From Paenibacillus glycanilyticus (GTDB lineage: Bacteria; Bacillota; Bacilli; Paenibacillales; Paenibacillaceae), in contig NZ_BSSQ01000013.1 in the NCBI RefSeq assembly GCF_030161375.1, positions 295,583 through 359,582 of the forward strand: a stretch of DNA of 64,000 bases, read 5' to 3'. Below are positions 53,282-63,700 of this stretch, piece by piece; within the stretch, counting starts at the first letter, position 1; each line of letters starts with the position of its first letter. Both the position numbers and the translations under genes were made by a program. The notes under the pieces were generated by a model that worked only from the letters and a program-made list of their open reading frames with translations, ran no database searches and was not told where the DNA came from.

Positions 53282-53295
53282 TGTAAGCGCTATTA
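53282..53295 (+). promoter_or_regulatory. Putative cre (CcpA) site before the large exoenzyme
   Basis: TGTAAGCGCTATTA matches TGWAANCGNTNWCA at 13 of 14 positions and lies 24 bp before the GTG start. Confidence 0.55.
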
Positions 53296-53318
53296 TGAGG
53301 GAAAATGGGGGTAGACTC

Positions 53319-56300
53319 GTGTTAAAAAGGAAAACTCGTTCAAAGCTTTTCCACTTCTTAATATCTTCCTTAATTTTATCGACAAGTCTTGGTAGCGGTG
53401 TTGGCAACGTCTATGCTGAAGAAATCACACCTGCGGATACTAGCGATACGGTATCGACTTCTTCGGTTTATGCAAATACCATTGAGAATCCCGGTTTTGA
53501 AACCGGAGATATGACGGGCTGGACTATTATCGAGGGAACCGCATTCGGGTCAGGCAGTGTATCTAATGAAACAATGTACTGGGCTGAAAACATTCCATAT
53601 CAACAAGAAGGAATATACCACTTAAATGGATGGAAGGCTGAAGAAGCAGCAACGGGAAGGGTAAGATCTTCAACCTTCACCTTGGATGGTTCTGGATGGA
53701 TTACGTTTATGCTTGGCGGAGGCAGACATACAGACCAGGAGTATATTGAAATCCATAATGCAGACACAGGTGAAGTGATTGCTCGTTACGGAAATACGGA
53801 ATGGAATGCCGACAACTTTCCAAATGTAGACCTTGGCTTGCGTTTAGCTAACCTGGTTGAGTATAAAGCAGATTTAAGCTCTTATATTGGTCAAAATTTG
53901 TATATCGATATCGTGGATAACGGAACTACCGATTGGGGACTACTGTTTGCTGATTCTTTCAATACTTACTATGAAACAAAACCAAATGAGGGCGTTAGAG
54001 CCGATAATTTGTACGACTCGAGTGTGAAGGAAATTGAAAACCCTGGATTCGAAACTGGGGATATGAGCGGGTGGACCGTTGTTGAGGGAGAAGCTTTCGG
54101 TCCAGACAGTGTATCTAATGAAACGACCTACTGGGATGAGCAGATCCCCTATAACCAGGAAGGTCAATATCATCTGAATGGTTGGAAGTATTCGGAGGAT
54201 AAGACGGGGAAACTGCGATCTACTACATTTAAATTAAGTGGAAGCGGATGGATTTCCTTTAAATTAGGCGGGGGTAAGGATACTGATTTGGTACATATCG
54301 ATGTATATGATGCTAATACCAGTGAGCTTGTAGCACGTTATGGAAACACCGAATTTGCTGATATTAATTTCCCTAATGTTGACAAGGGCCTTCGACTGGC
54401 TAATATGGTGCAGTATAAAGCCGATTTGCGATCGTACCTAGGTGAGAATCTATATTTTGAGATCGTTGATGAAGCAACAGCTGACTGGGGTGTGATTTTT
54501 GCCGACGATTTTAAGACCTACCTTACGAGTACACTGACTGATGGTGTTTTGGCCAAAAATCTGTATACGCCTGTTCGATATGAGTTACGCAATCCTGGCT
54601 TCGAGTCGGGTAGCTTATTAGGTTGGACGGTTGTTTCTGGCGACGCATTTGGACCGAGCAGTGTCTCGAGTGATGCGACATGGTGGGCCGAAAACATCCC
54701 ATTTAATCAAGAAGGCAACTACCATCTTGACGGTTGGATGTATGATGAGCAGAAAACAGGAGTCCTGCGTTCATCTACATTCACTTTGGGCGGCTCAGGC
54801 TGGATGACGTTTAAGCTTGGAGGAGGTAAAAACACTGATCTTGTACACGTTGACGTATACAATGCGGATACAGATGAGTTGATCGCTAGGTACGGAAATA
54901 CGGAATTTCAGGATGTCAATTTCCCGGATATTGAGCAAGGTATGCGGCTTGCCAATATGGTTCAATACAAAGCAGATTTGTCTAAGCACCTTGATGAGAA
55001 TCTGTATCTTGAAATTGTTGATAATGCCACTTCGGATTGGGGTATGATTTTTGCTGATGCTTTCTTTACCTACCATGAATCTGTTCCGACAGAAGGCGTA
55101 TTAGCAACAAACTTAAACTCATCCACACCAGATTTCATTGAAAATCCAGGCTTCGAGACTGGTGACTTAAGTGGCTGGATGGTGAAAGGAGATGCCTTTA
55201 ATGGTGCAGTGACAAATGAGGCTACTTATAGTGACGATTTAAAGCCATTCGGTCAAGAAGGTACCTATCATGTATCCGGTTATGGCAGAGCCGACGAGCA
55301 GACCGGTACCTTAACATCCAATCCCTTCAGGTTGAGCGGAAATGGTTTTATCCATTTTCTTTTAGGCGGCGGAGCCAATAAAAACCAACTTTACGTGGCT
55401 CTAGTACGTGCTTCAGATAATTCTGTACTGATGAAAGCGACAGGAAATCAGTCGGAAGCGTACACCCAAATTAATTGGGATGCAACGCCGTATCTTGGCC
55501 AGGAGTTATATATTCAAGTTGTGGATCAAGACCCTACTGGACATATCAATGTTGATGATTTTCAGGTGAAAGGATCAGGATTAATCGGCTACTGGTCCTT
55601 TAATGAAGGAAAAGGTACAACCGCTAGTGATACGGTTCGTAATCAGAAGGATGCGGTTAATTATGTATTTAATGATGCCAAATATAAACCGAACAGCGAA
55701 CCTTTATGGAGAGACAGCATAGTCGGTAAGGGATTGCTTTTCGATGGATATTCTACTTGGGTCAACAGACCTGTAAATGAAATCGCTAAACCTGCGGATG
55801 AAATCACCATAGAATCTTGGGTTGCACCAAGGTCTTATGAGTGGGGTGACCAAGGAAAACTTTCTGCCATTGTAAATCAATATGACAGTGATAACCGCAC
55901 CGGTTACATCTTAGGAATGGGCCGTCATGGAGAGTGGTCATTCCAGGTGGGTATTAATGGGAAATGGGTGGAGGTATGGGCAACTGATGATAAACCTCTT
56001 AAAAAATCCGAGTGGTCTCATGTCGCTGCTACCTACAGTAGAACTGATGGGAAGTTAAAGCTGTACTTGAATGGTGAAGTGGTGGGTACAGCAACCTCTG
56101 AGAAGAAGTTGCCTATTTCTCCAGCATACAAAGATTTTATGATCGGTAAAAATAACTCAGGCGTTTTGATTAACGGGGTTTTCACTGCCAATATGTTTAA
56201 CGGCATGATTGACGAAGTGAAAGTGTATAATCGTTCCCTCTCTCAAGGAGAAATCCAAAGTGACTATCAAACCGTGTCATCCCGTTATGAAGGAGGTATT

Positions 56301-59300
56301 CTTCCAAAGCCTTCTTTGGATTTTGATCGCACGGATTACGATGGGGACCGTTACCGGCCACAGTATCACCTGATTGCGCCAGGGCATTGGATGAACGAAC
56401 CACACGCTCCACTATACTTTGATGGAAAGTATCATATCTTCTATCAATTTGATCCTCAAGGTCCTTATTGGCATCAAATTCATTGGGGACATGCAGTGAG
56501 TGACGATATGGTGCACTGGAAAGACATGCCGGTTGCCCTTGCTCCGGATGCTAACTCAGAGACACCTGACGGGGTTTGGTCTGGCAGTGCTGTTGTCGAC
56601 GACAATGGTAATCCCGCGTTATTCTTTACTGCTGGGGATGATAAAGCTACCCCAAATCAGGCAACAGGACTTGCGAGAAGCACCTTTAAGGATGACGGTG
56701 ATGTCAACCTGAAGAATTGGGTTTATAACGGATCACCAGTAACTACCCAAGCGTCTAATTTGCAAGCGGAGGAAGGCGAAGTATGGTACGGTAATTTCCG
56801 TGACCCATACGTATGGAAGGACGGCGATACCTGGTACCAATTGGTTGGCTCAGGAATCAAAAACGTAGGTGGTACTGCATTACTGTATACATCGGATGAT
56901 ATGATTCACTGGACTTATCAACATCCGTTCTTTGTAGGTGATTATGAGAAATACCATCAAACTGGGCAAGTATGGGAGCTTCCTGTATTGCTTCCACTGG
57001 GCAAAGATAGCAAAGGAACAATGAAATATGCCTTCTTCATAAATCCGTGGTTCGACCACTACGACGCAGATAATGTGAAGTACGTCTTTCATTGGATTGG
57101 TACTTGGGATAAAGAGAATAACAAATTCATCCCCGATCACGAGGACCCTCGCTTATTTGATTTTGGTGAACACTTTACAGGGCCTAGCGGGATGGTGGAT
57201 GGACAAGGACGTTCGATATTATTCAGCATCACGCAAGACCGTCGTACAGAACAGCAGCATTATGATGCAGGTTGGGCACATAACGGAGGATTGCCACTTG
57301 TGTTATCCTTACGCAACGACGATACGCTTGGTGTAGAGCCAATTCCCGAATTGCAATCGCTACGAGGTCAAAAGTTGGTAGATCTTACTCAGACTACTGT
57401 TGGAGCGGCTAATGCTAAGCTGAATAAAGTGCAGGGTGATACGTTAGAGGTTGTACTGGAAGCTAAGATTAACAACGCGAAAAAGCTAGGTCTGTCACTT
57501 CGGAAGACCGCTGATGGCAGTGAGGAGACCAAGCTCTTCTACGATTCAGAAAAACAACTTCTAAGCTTGGATAGATGGAAATCTTCTCTGGATCCTGATG
57601 TACAGAAAGGCATACAATCTGGAAACATGGAGCTCGATGGGGATCTATTGAAACTGCATGTATATCTTGATCGTTCGATGCTTGAGGCCTATGCCAACGG
57701 TAAGAATAGTATAACGTCCCGAATTTATCCAACACGTGGTGATGCGCTCGGCCTTGAATTATGGAGCGAAGGTGGGGCAGTTTCCATTCAGAAATTACAG
57801 GTTTGGGAAATGGACTCCGCTTATGGTAGCTCGGTGCTAGCTAGTTGGCCGACTCCTCAAACTCAAACCGCGCCAGTTGGCGAGCTGCCAAATGCCGATT
57901 TTGAAAAAGGTGACTTGTCTGGTTGGACGGTAGAGGGCAAATCATTTTCGAATCAGGAAGTTGTAAAGGTTAACGATTGGGGATGGGGCGGACCATTTAA
58001 TCAGGCTTGGGTTGCAAAAGACCCTGATCGATATCATTTGTGGGGATTTACGCCGGAACTTGGGGATTCTGCAACAGGATCACTGAAATCTCAAGCGTTT
58101 AAATTAGGAGGAGATGGTAAAATCAGCTTCCTAGTTGGCGGCGGAATGGATATCGACAAGCTTTATGTTGCACTTGTTCGAGCATCCGATAATCAGATTC
58201 TGATGAAAGCAACAGGAAATAACAACGAAGCCTATAGTCGTGTAACTTGGGACGCATCTGCATATAAAGGAGAGCGCCTATATATTCAGGTCGTTGACCA
58301 AGGGACAGGTGGCTTTGGACATATCAACTTTGACAATCTGAGTGTTCCAGTGGCGTTGAATGCTACTAGCAATCCAGGCGCTGGAGAGACAGCGAGCAAT
58401 CCGAAACCGATTGTTATAACGCTCCCGGAGGCCAATCTTGATGGTAAAATCTTGGTCAAGATCGACAATGATATGAAGCAAGTGCTTCTCCCTGCAAACG
58501 CAGCCGTAGACAAAAAGAATGTAATTGAGCTGTCAAATGATAATGTGACTGTCCATATTCCGGGTAGTTTAATACTTAAACTGCAGAATCTCCTCTCGGT
58601 GGATCAACTTAAGGATGCGGTAATTTCCTTAAAAATGGATCCTATATCTGTAGCAGATCACAAAGAGCTGTTGAAGAAAGCGGAAGCCAAAGCAAATGTG
58701 GATCTGACTATCGCTGGTGGGATTTTCGAATTTTCGCTATCGATCATAGACAATACTGGAATAGAGAAAAAATTATCTCAATTTGACGAGAGCATTTCGA
58801 TTGGACTCCATGTATTAGATCAATCTATGAAAGAATTGAACGGCATTTATTATATTGCGAGTGATGGTTCCTTGGAGTATGTTGGCGGAGAGTTGGTCGA
58901 TAACAAACTGTTTGCGCAAATTAGTCACTTCAGCACATATGCAGTTCTTAGCTATGATAAGTCTTTCACAGATGTGAGCGATTCATTTTGGGCGGCTGGA
59001 GTTATTAAGAAAATGGCTGCCAAGCACATTATTGAAGGTGTTAATCAAACTCACTTTGCACCGAACAAGTCTGTGACGCGAGCGGAATTCACAACCTTGA
59101 TCGTGCGCGCACTTGGTCTTAAAGCACAAGGAGTGACGACCTTCAAAGACGTGGCGCAAAAAAGTTGGTATAACAGTGAGGTGGCGGCAGCTACAGAGGC
59201 GGGGATAGTGAACGGTCTTTCTGAGACTGTATTTGCACCGGATGCAACCATTACTCGGGAAGAAATGGCCGTTATGCTCATACGTGCTTATGAGTACCTT

Positions 59301-59498
59301 AAAGGTACGAAGGTAGAGCTTGTCAATCTAAAAGACTTTGCTGACGAAGGAACAGTTAGCAGTTGGGCACAGGAGGCAGTAAGAAAGGCGCAAGCATTGG
59401 AACTTATAAAAGGACGTGGCAACAATCTATTCGTGCCGAAAGATGTAGTTACCAGGGCGGAGAGTGCACAGGTTATTGCTAACTTGACAGTCCAGTAA
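53319..59498 (+). CDS. Cell-surface GH32 fructan enzyme: tandem carbohydrate-binding-like modules, LamG, GH32, SLH
   Basis: 2,059 residues from GTG 53319 (GGGGGT upstream; signal peptide MLKRKTRSKLFHFLISSLIL...VYA). An earlier in-frame TTG at 53238 would put 27 odd residues before the signal. Order: three near-alike modules of about 183 residues (from 55, 239 and 423), a fourth divergent copy (about 607-745), a LamG-like domain (756-985), GH32 (about 1011-1340), its beta-sandwich, a fifth module (about 1524-1680), a linker domain and three SLH repeats (1883-2058) that anchor it to the cell wall. GH32 motifs: WMNEPH with Glu1027 where the nucleophile is normally Asp, FRDP with Asp1162 and WELP with Glu1220. 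Probably degrades or rearranges levan or inulin outside the cell. Confidence 0.93.
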   Translation: MLKRKTRSKLFHFLISSLILSTSLGSGVGNVYAEEITPADTSDTVSTSSVYANTIENPGFETGDMTGWTIIEGTAFGSGSVSNETMYWAENIPYQQEGIYHLNGWKAEEAATGRVRSSTFTLDGSGWITFMLGGGRHTDQEYIEIHNADTGEVIARYGNTEWNADNFPNVDLGLRLANLVEYKADLSSYIGQNLYIDIVDNGTTDWGLLFADSFNTYYETKPNEGVRADNLYDSSVKEIENPGFETGDMSGWTVVEGEAFGPDSVSNETTYWDEQIPYNQEGQYHLNGWKYSEDKTGKLRSTTFKLSGSGWISFKLGGGKDTDLVHIDVYDANTSELVARYGNTEFADINFPNVDKGLRLANMVQYKADLRSYLGENLYFEIVDEATADWGVIFADDFKTYLTSTLTDGVLAKNLYTPVRYELRNPGFESGSLLGWTVVSGDAFGPSSVSSDATWWAENIPFNQEGNYHLDGWMYDEQKTGVLRSSTFTLGGSGWMTFKLGGGKNTDLVHVDVYNADTDELIARYGNTEFQDVNFPDIEQGMRLANMVQYKADLSKHLDENLYLEIVDNATSDWGMIFADAFFTYHESVPTEGVLATNLNSSTPDFIENPGFETGDLSGWMVKGDAFNGAVTNEATYSDDLKPFGQEGTYHVSGYGRADEQTGTLTSNPFRLSGNGFIHFLLGGGANKNQLYVALVRASDNSVLMKATGNQSEAYTQINWDATPYLGQELYIQVVDQDPTGHINVDDFQVKGSGLIGYWSFNEGKGTTASDTVRNQKDAVNYVFNDAKYKPNSEPLWRDSIVGKGLLFDGYSTWVNRPVNEIAKPADEITIESWVAPRSYEWGDQGKLSAIVNQYDSDNRTGYILGMGRHGEWSFQVGINGKWVEVWATDDKPLKKSEWSHVAATYSRTDGKLKLYLNGEVVGTATSEKKLPISPAYKDFMIGKNNSGVLINGVFTANMFNGMIDEVKVYNRSLSQGEIQSDYQTVSSRYEGGILPKPSLDFDRTDYDGDRYRPQYHLIAPGHWMNEPHAPLYFDGKYHIFYQFDPQGPYWHQIHWGHAVSDDMVHWKDMPVALAPDANSETPDGVWSGSAVVDDNGNPALFFTAGDDKATPNQATGLARSTFKDDGDVNLKNWVYNGSPVTTQASNLQAEEGEVWYGNFRDPYVWKDGDTWYQLVGSGIKNVGGTALLYTSDDMIHWTYQHPFFVGDYEKYHQTGQVWELPVLLPLGKDSKGTMKYAFFINPWFDHYDADNVKYVFHWIGTWDKENNKFIPDHEDPRLFDFGEHFTGPSGMVDGQGRSILFSITQDRRTEQQHYDAGWAHNGGLPLVLSLRNDDTLGVEPIPELQSLRGQKLVDLTQTTVGAANAKLNKVQGDTLEVVLEAKINNAKKLGLSLRKTADGSEETKLFYDSEKQLLSLDRWKSSLDPDVQKGIQSGNMELDGDLLKLHVYLDRSMLEAYANGKNSITSRIYPTRGDALGLELWSEGGAVSIQKLQVWEMDSAYGSSVLASWPTPQTQTAPVGELPNADFEKGDLSGWTVEGKSFSNQEVVKVNDWGWGGPFNQAWVAKDPDRYHLWGFTPELGDSATGSLKSQAFKLGGDGKISFLVGGGMDIDKLYVALVRASDNQILMKATGNNNEAYSRVTWDASAYKGERLYIQVVDQGTGGFGHINFDNLSVPVALNATSNPGAGETASNPKPIVITLPEANLDGKILVKIDNDMKQVLLPANAAVDKKNVIELSNDNVTVHIPGSLILKLQNLLSVDQLKDAVISLKMDPISVADHKELLKKAEAKANVDLTIAGGIFEFSLSIIDNTGIEKKLSQFDESISIGLHVLDQSMKELNGIYYIASDGSLEYVGGELVDNKLFAQISHFSTYAVLSYDKSFTDVSDSFWAAGVIKKMAAKHIIEGVNQTHFAPNKSVTRAEFTTLIVRALGLKAQGVTTFKDVAQKSWYNSEVAAATEAGIVNGLSETVFAPDATITREEMAVMLIRAYEYLKGTKVELVNLKDFADEGTVSSWAQEAVRKAQALELIKGRGNNLFVPKDVVTRAESAQVIANLTVQ

Positions 59499-59526
59499 GG
59501 CAGTTACATGTAAGGCATCGAAAATC

Positions 59527-59593
59527 ATTACTTTCAAAGCTAAGAAAGCTGGATGGCAAGCTGCAGATGCAGTTTGCCATCTAAGAAAGTAAT
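59527..59593. other. Long stem-loop after the exoenzyme gene
   Basis: ATTACTTTC (59527-59535) pairs with GAAAGTAAT (59585-59593), and GATGGCAAGCTG pairs with CAGTTTGCCATC inside, with one mismatch. No T run follows, so either a weak terminator or an mRNA 3' stabiliser. Confidence 0.55.
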
Positions 59594-59624
59594 GAAAATA
59601 TGATTCGAGGTGGGATGATTTACC

Positions 59625-60509
59625 TTGAAGATGGAAGTTGAGGATATTATACGTAATATACCAGAATTAGCAAGTGAGTTTTTGTCTTTTGAAAATCTTG
59701 ACGGTGGCTTATGTAATAAAACTTTTAAGATATTAACCAAACAGAAAGCCTATGTCCTCCGGATCAACAGCAAACAAAATGAATATTTAAATCTGACCCG
59801 TCATTCTGAAATAGAAGTAATGAAGAAGGCACATTGTGATGGATTTTCTCCTAAAGTAATTGCTAGTGATTTTCCTGAGCAATTTGTGATTACAGAGTTT
59901 ATCGAAGGGCGAATGTTAGAGAAAGAGGACCTGGCAGACGAGAATATTAAGTCAATGATTATGCACCGCCTCAAACTCATACATGAAATGGAGGGTCAGG
60001 ACAGAAAATGCACACCATATGACTTGATTCATGGCTATTTGAAGGGTGCAGATTCGTTTCAAGTTAAGCGCCCAGATGGTGTAAACAGAATATTGGACCG
60101 GGTAGAAAAGATCGCATATCAACGGAGCAATGATAAAGAATATAACAACAAATTCTGTCACAATGACTCTTTCCTCTGCAATATGATTTATACAGGTGAC
60201 AAGCTACAGATCATAGATTGGGAGTTGTCGGGAATTGGAGATATATTTTTTGAATTGACACTCATTCCGTTTACAAACCAGTTCAGTGAAGCAGAAGAGC
60301 GTGAGTGGTTGAAGCTGTATTTCGGGCATTTCGAAGAAGATACCTTCCGCATTTTTCAGAGTATGAAATACGTTTCCATGGTCAGGGAGGTTGCGTGGGG
60401 ATTGTTTTACAGTGGTCTTACGAAAGAAGACAAACATAAAGAGTTTGATTACTACAAATTTGCCGAATATTGCATTGAACGAATTGAGAATGGGATTTAT
60501 CAATTATAA
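59625..60509 (+). CDS. Choline kinase / aminoglycoside phosphotransferase family protein (LicA-like)
   Basis: 294 residues from TTG 59625 (GAGGTGGG upstream). Kinase fold: LDGGLCNKTFKILTKQKAYVLRINS (nucleotide loop and Lys region), catalytic loop FCHNDSFLCNMIYTGDKLQIIDWELSGIGD, with the HNDxxxxN Asp and the metal Asp. This pattern fits LicA-type choline kinases more than sugar kinases. It lies alone between two fructan exoenzymes; its link to them is not clear, and base use is AT-rich. Confidence 0.85.
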   Translation: MKMEVEDIIRNIPELASEFLSFENLDGGLCNKTFKILTKQKAYVLRINSKQNEYLNLTRHSEIEVMKKAHCDGFSPKVIASDFPEQFVITEFIEGRMLEKEDLADENIKSMIMHRLKLIHEMEGQDRKCTPYDLIHGYLKGADSFQVKRPDGVNRILDRVEKIAYQRSNDKEYNNKFCHNDSFLCNMIYTGDKLQIIDWELSGIGDIFFELTLIPFTNQFSEAEEREWLKLYFGHFEEDTFRIFQSMKYVSMVREVAWGLFYSGLTKEDKHKEFDYYKFAEYCIERIENGIYQL

Positions 60510-60762
60510 AGCTCCGCTACGCCATACAGAGAAGATCGATTTATACTAGCTCGAGAGCAAAAAACCTACTTTTTCAATATGTTTAATTAGTTATTATGTG
60601 CTATAGAGAACCTAATATAACGTAACATCGAGGTTATTAAATGTCTGAAAGGAGGTGATTGATATAGACACTAGTTTGCATTGGTAGTCTGGGAGAAAGG
60701 GAATCTTGTATGGATTTGAGTAAACGATTACAAGTTTTAACGATGAATAAGGAGGAAACGAA
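60510..60762 (+). other. Leader region of the second exoenzyme
   Basis: 253 bp with no gene. At 60648-60660 GAAAGGAGGTGATT is a complete match to the anti-Shine-Dalgarno complement, but no usable start codon follows at normal spacing. The ATG at 60710 opens only a 24-codon frame that overlaps the GTG start at 60763. Confidence 0.5.
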
Positions 60763-63700
60763 GTGTTCAATCGTAAAAAATGGATGAAAATCATGCTCAC
60801 TGTACCTTTAGTTCTCATTTTATGTCCGGTGTATAACCATACCCAAGCGGCTACCACTAAAATTGCAGAATGGAGGTTTGATGAAGGAAGCGGAACAGCA
60901 ACGAAGGAAACGGTGGGAAATACGAACGATTCCGTACATTATGTTTTTAATAATGCTATATATAAACCCTCTAGTACCCCGGAATGGAGAGCGGATGGTA
61001 TCACCAATAGTGCATTATTATTTGATGGCTACTCAACATGGGTTACACACGCGCCGATTGCTACGCCATCTACGGCTATGACCATTGAGACCTGGGTCGC
61101 TCCTCGAGCCTATGAATGGGGAGATAGTGGCGTTCTTTCTGCAATTGTGAATCAGCAGGATAAATCCGCTAAACAAGGATTTTCGTTAGGTGTATTTCGC
61201 GGAGGCACCTGGTCGTTTCAAATTGGCTCCAATGGAAATTGGTATGAGGTGTGGGCATACGAGCCTCTTCCTAAATACGAATGGTCACATCTAGTTGCGA
61301 CTGTGGACGGAACACAAGGGACGATGAAGTTGTACTTGAATGGACAGCAAGTCGCTTCGCGAGCGATTCCTGTTAACTCCACAATTACCCCTTCAACGAA
61401 TAACTTACTGATTGGGAAGAGTAACCAGAGCACACAACTAGGTGTGTTTCCTTTGAATATGTTTAACGGACTAATTGACGAAGTGAAGATTAGCAGCGGC
61501 TCTGTCAGTGATGCAGAGGTGCAAAGTACGTATCAGAATTATTTAACGCAGCTTGGTGGCAACATCCCTACTCCTAATTTATCGTTTGATCGCAGCACGT
61601 TGGAAGGGGATAAATACCGTCCTACTTACCATGCTATTGCTCCAGCCCATTGGATGAACGAGCCTCATGCCCCGCTTTATTACAACGGGCAATATCATCT
61701 CTTTTACCAAAACAATCAGCAGGGTCCCTATTGGCACAATATGCATTGGGGACATTGGGTAAGCGATGACATGGTACATTGGCGTGATCTTCCGCCGGCC
61801 GTCTCACCAGAGTTGTTCCAGGTAGACCCGGATGGCGACTGGACGGGAAGCGCGATAGTTGACGATGCAGGAAACCCAACTCTATTCTTTACGGCAGGGA
61901 ATGATTCCAAACCCTATATCAACAGTAATCAAAATGTCGGTGTGGCCCGTAGTACCGTTAAGCAAGATGGAGACAATGACCTAAAAAAATGGATTAAAGA
62001 ATCTAAGCTTGCTGTTACCCAACAGTCTGGTCAAGGCAAGTTTGGTGAATTTAGGGACCCATACGTGTTCAAAGATGGATCGACATGGTTCATGCTGGTA
62101 GGTACTGGAATTGAGGGTCAAGGAGGGACAGCAGCTGTTTATTCCACGACAGATCCTAACTTGATGAATTGGACTTACCGGGGGCCATTGTATCAATCAA
62201 ATTCTGCTACGTATCCTCAATTAGGAACGGTATGGGAACTACCAGTATTGTTACCCTTAGGCAATGGCAAGCATCTGCTTGCGATTAGTCCGGTCGGATC
62301 GGGTGCTGACGTCGAAGTTTATTACTGGATCGGCACCTGGAACAGCAGTACAACTAAGTTCACACCAGATCAGCAGTCACCACAACTAATGGATTTCGGT
62401 GATTTTAAATTTACCGGTCCTAGCGCATTTGTAGATCCAGTTACAGGTCGAAATATCATGTTCACCATCGCACAGGGTGAACGCTCCTCTCAAGAAGATT
62501 CAGATGCAGGTTGGGCACATAATGCCGGTCTGCCAGTGGAATTGAATCTCCGGACAGACGGTAAACTTGGGATCAAGCCGATTAGCGAGTTAGAGTCTTT
62601 ACGAGGACAGCAGCTGGTGAATATCACCACCGATACATCTTTTGCAACAGCGAATACTGCTCTCTCGGCTGTATCTGGCGATACGCTTGAAATTGAAATG
62701 GAACTAGCAAGAGGATCGGCAGATCAAGTGGGTATCAAGGTACGCCGATCTCCAAATGGGGAAGAAGAGACTCTGCTTTACTATAAAAACAGCACGGATG
62801 AATACGGAGTAGATCGGACTAAAACAGTTGCGGGTACGAACAAAGGCATTCAAAAGGGTATCGTCGATTTAGGAACCGAAAATGTGAAGCTGCACATTTA
62901 TCTGGACAAATCCATGGTTGAGTCCTATTTGAATGGTTTGAAATCCATCACCACACGGACTTATTCGAGCCGTGACGACGCTAAAGGCTTGCAATTATGG
63001 GCTGATTCGAATACAAGCTCCATTGTCGTAAAGTCGTTAAAGGTCTGGAAAATGAATTCCGCTTATGTGCAGACTCCGGCTAGTGGAGTAACACTGACAC
63101 CTGGTAGCCTGGAAGTAACGGTAGGTGGGAAGAAAACGTTATATGCTACTGTAACTCCTTCAAACGCGACAAACAAAGATGTGACATGGACTTCAAGCAA
63201 TCCTAACGTTGTAACGGTTGTGAACGGTGTAGTGACAGGTAAGGGAGTAGGAACTGCTACCATTACAGCCAAAACGCGGGATGGTGCGAAGACAGCTACT
63301 AGCTCAATTACAGTTATCGCTCCTTCATCAACCGTAAATATTATAAATGGTGGATTTGAAATGGGTAATCTAAACGGTTGGATTATTGAAAGTGGCACTG
63401 CATTTTCAGATGCGGCAGTTTCGAATCAATCGGTCTTCTGGGATACACAACCATTCAACAACAAAGGTACGTATCATCTATTGGGTAATCAGAACGGAGA
63501 AACTGCAACTGGTGTTCTTAAGTCGCAAAACTTTACATTAGGCGGTAATGGGCAAGTCAGCTTCCTAGTTGGTGGTGGATCCGATATAGATAAGTTATAT
63601 GTAGCCTTTATACGAGCTTCCGATGGCAAAGAATTGTTCAGATCAACGGGTCCCGGAACCTACTGGAATTGGCAGGGAAACAAAGGCGAAACAGAAAGCT

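Noticed and set aside
53238..53318. TTG 53238 as start of the large exoenzyme
   Set aside because: It would place 27 polar residues before a clear signal peptide; GTG 53319 has a proper ribosome site and gives a normal signal.
60710..60784. ATG 60710 as start of the second exoenzyme or as a separate gene
   Set aside because: It is in another frame than the enzyme and stops after 24 codons.
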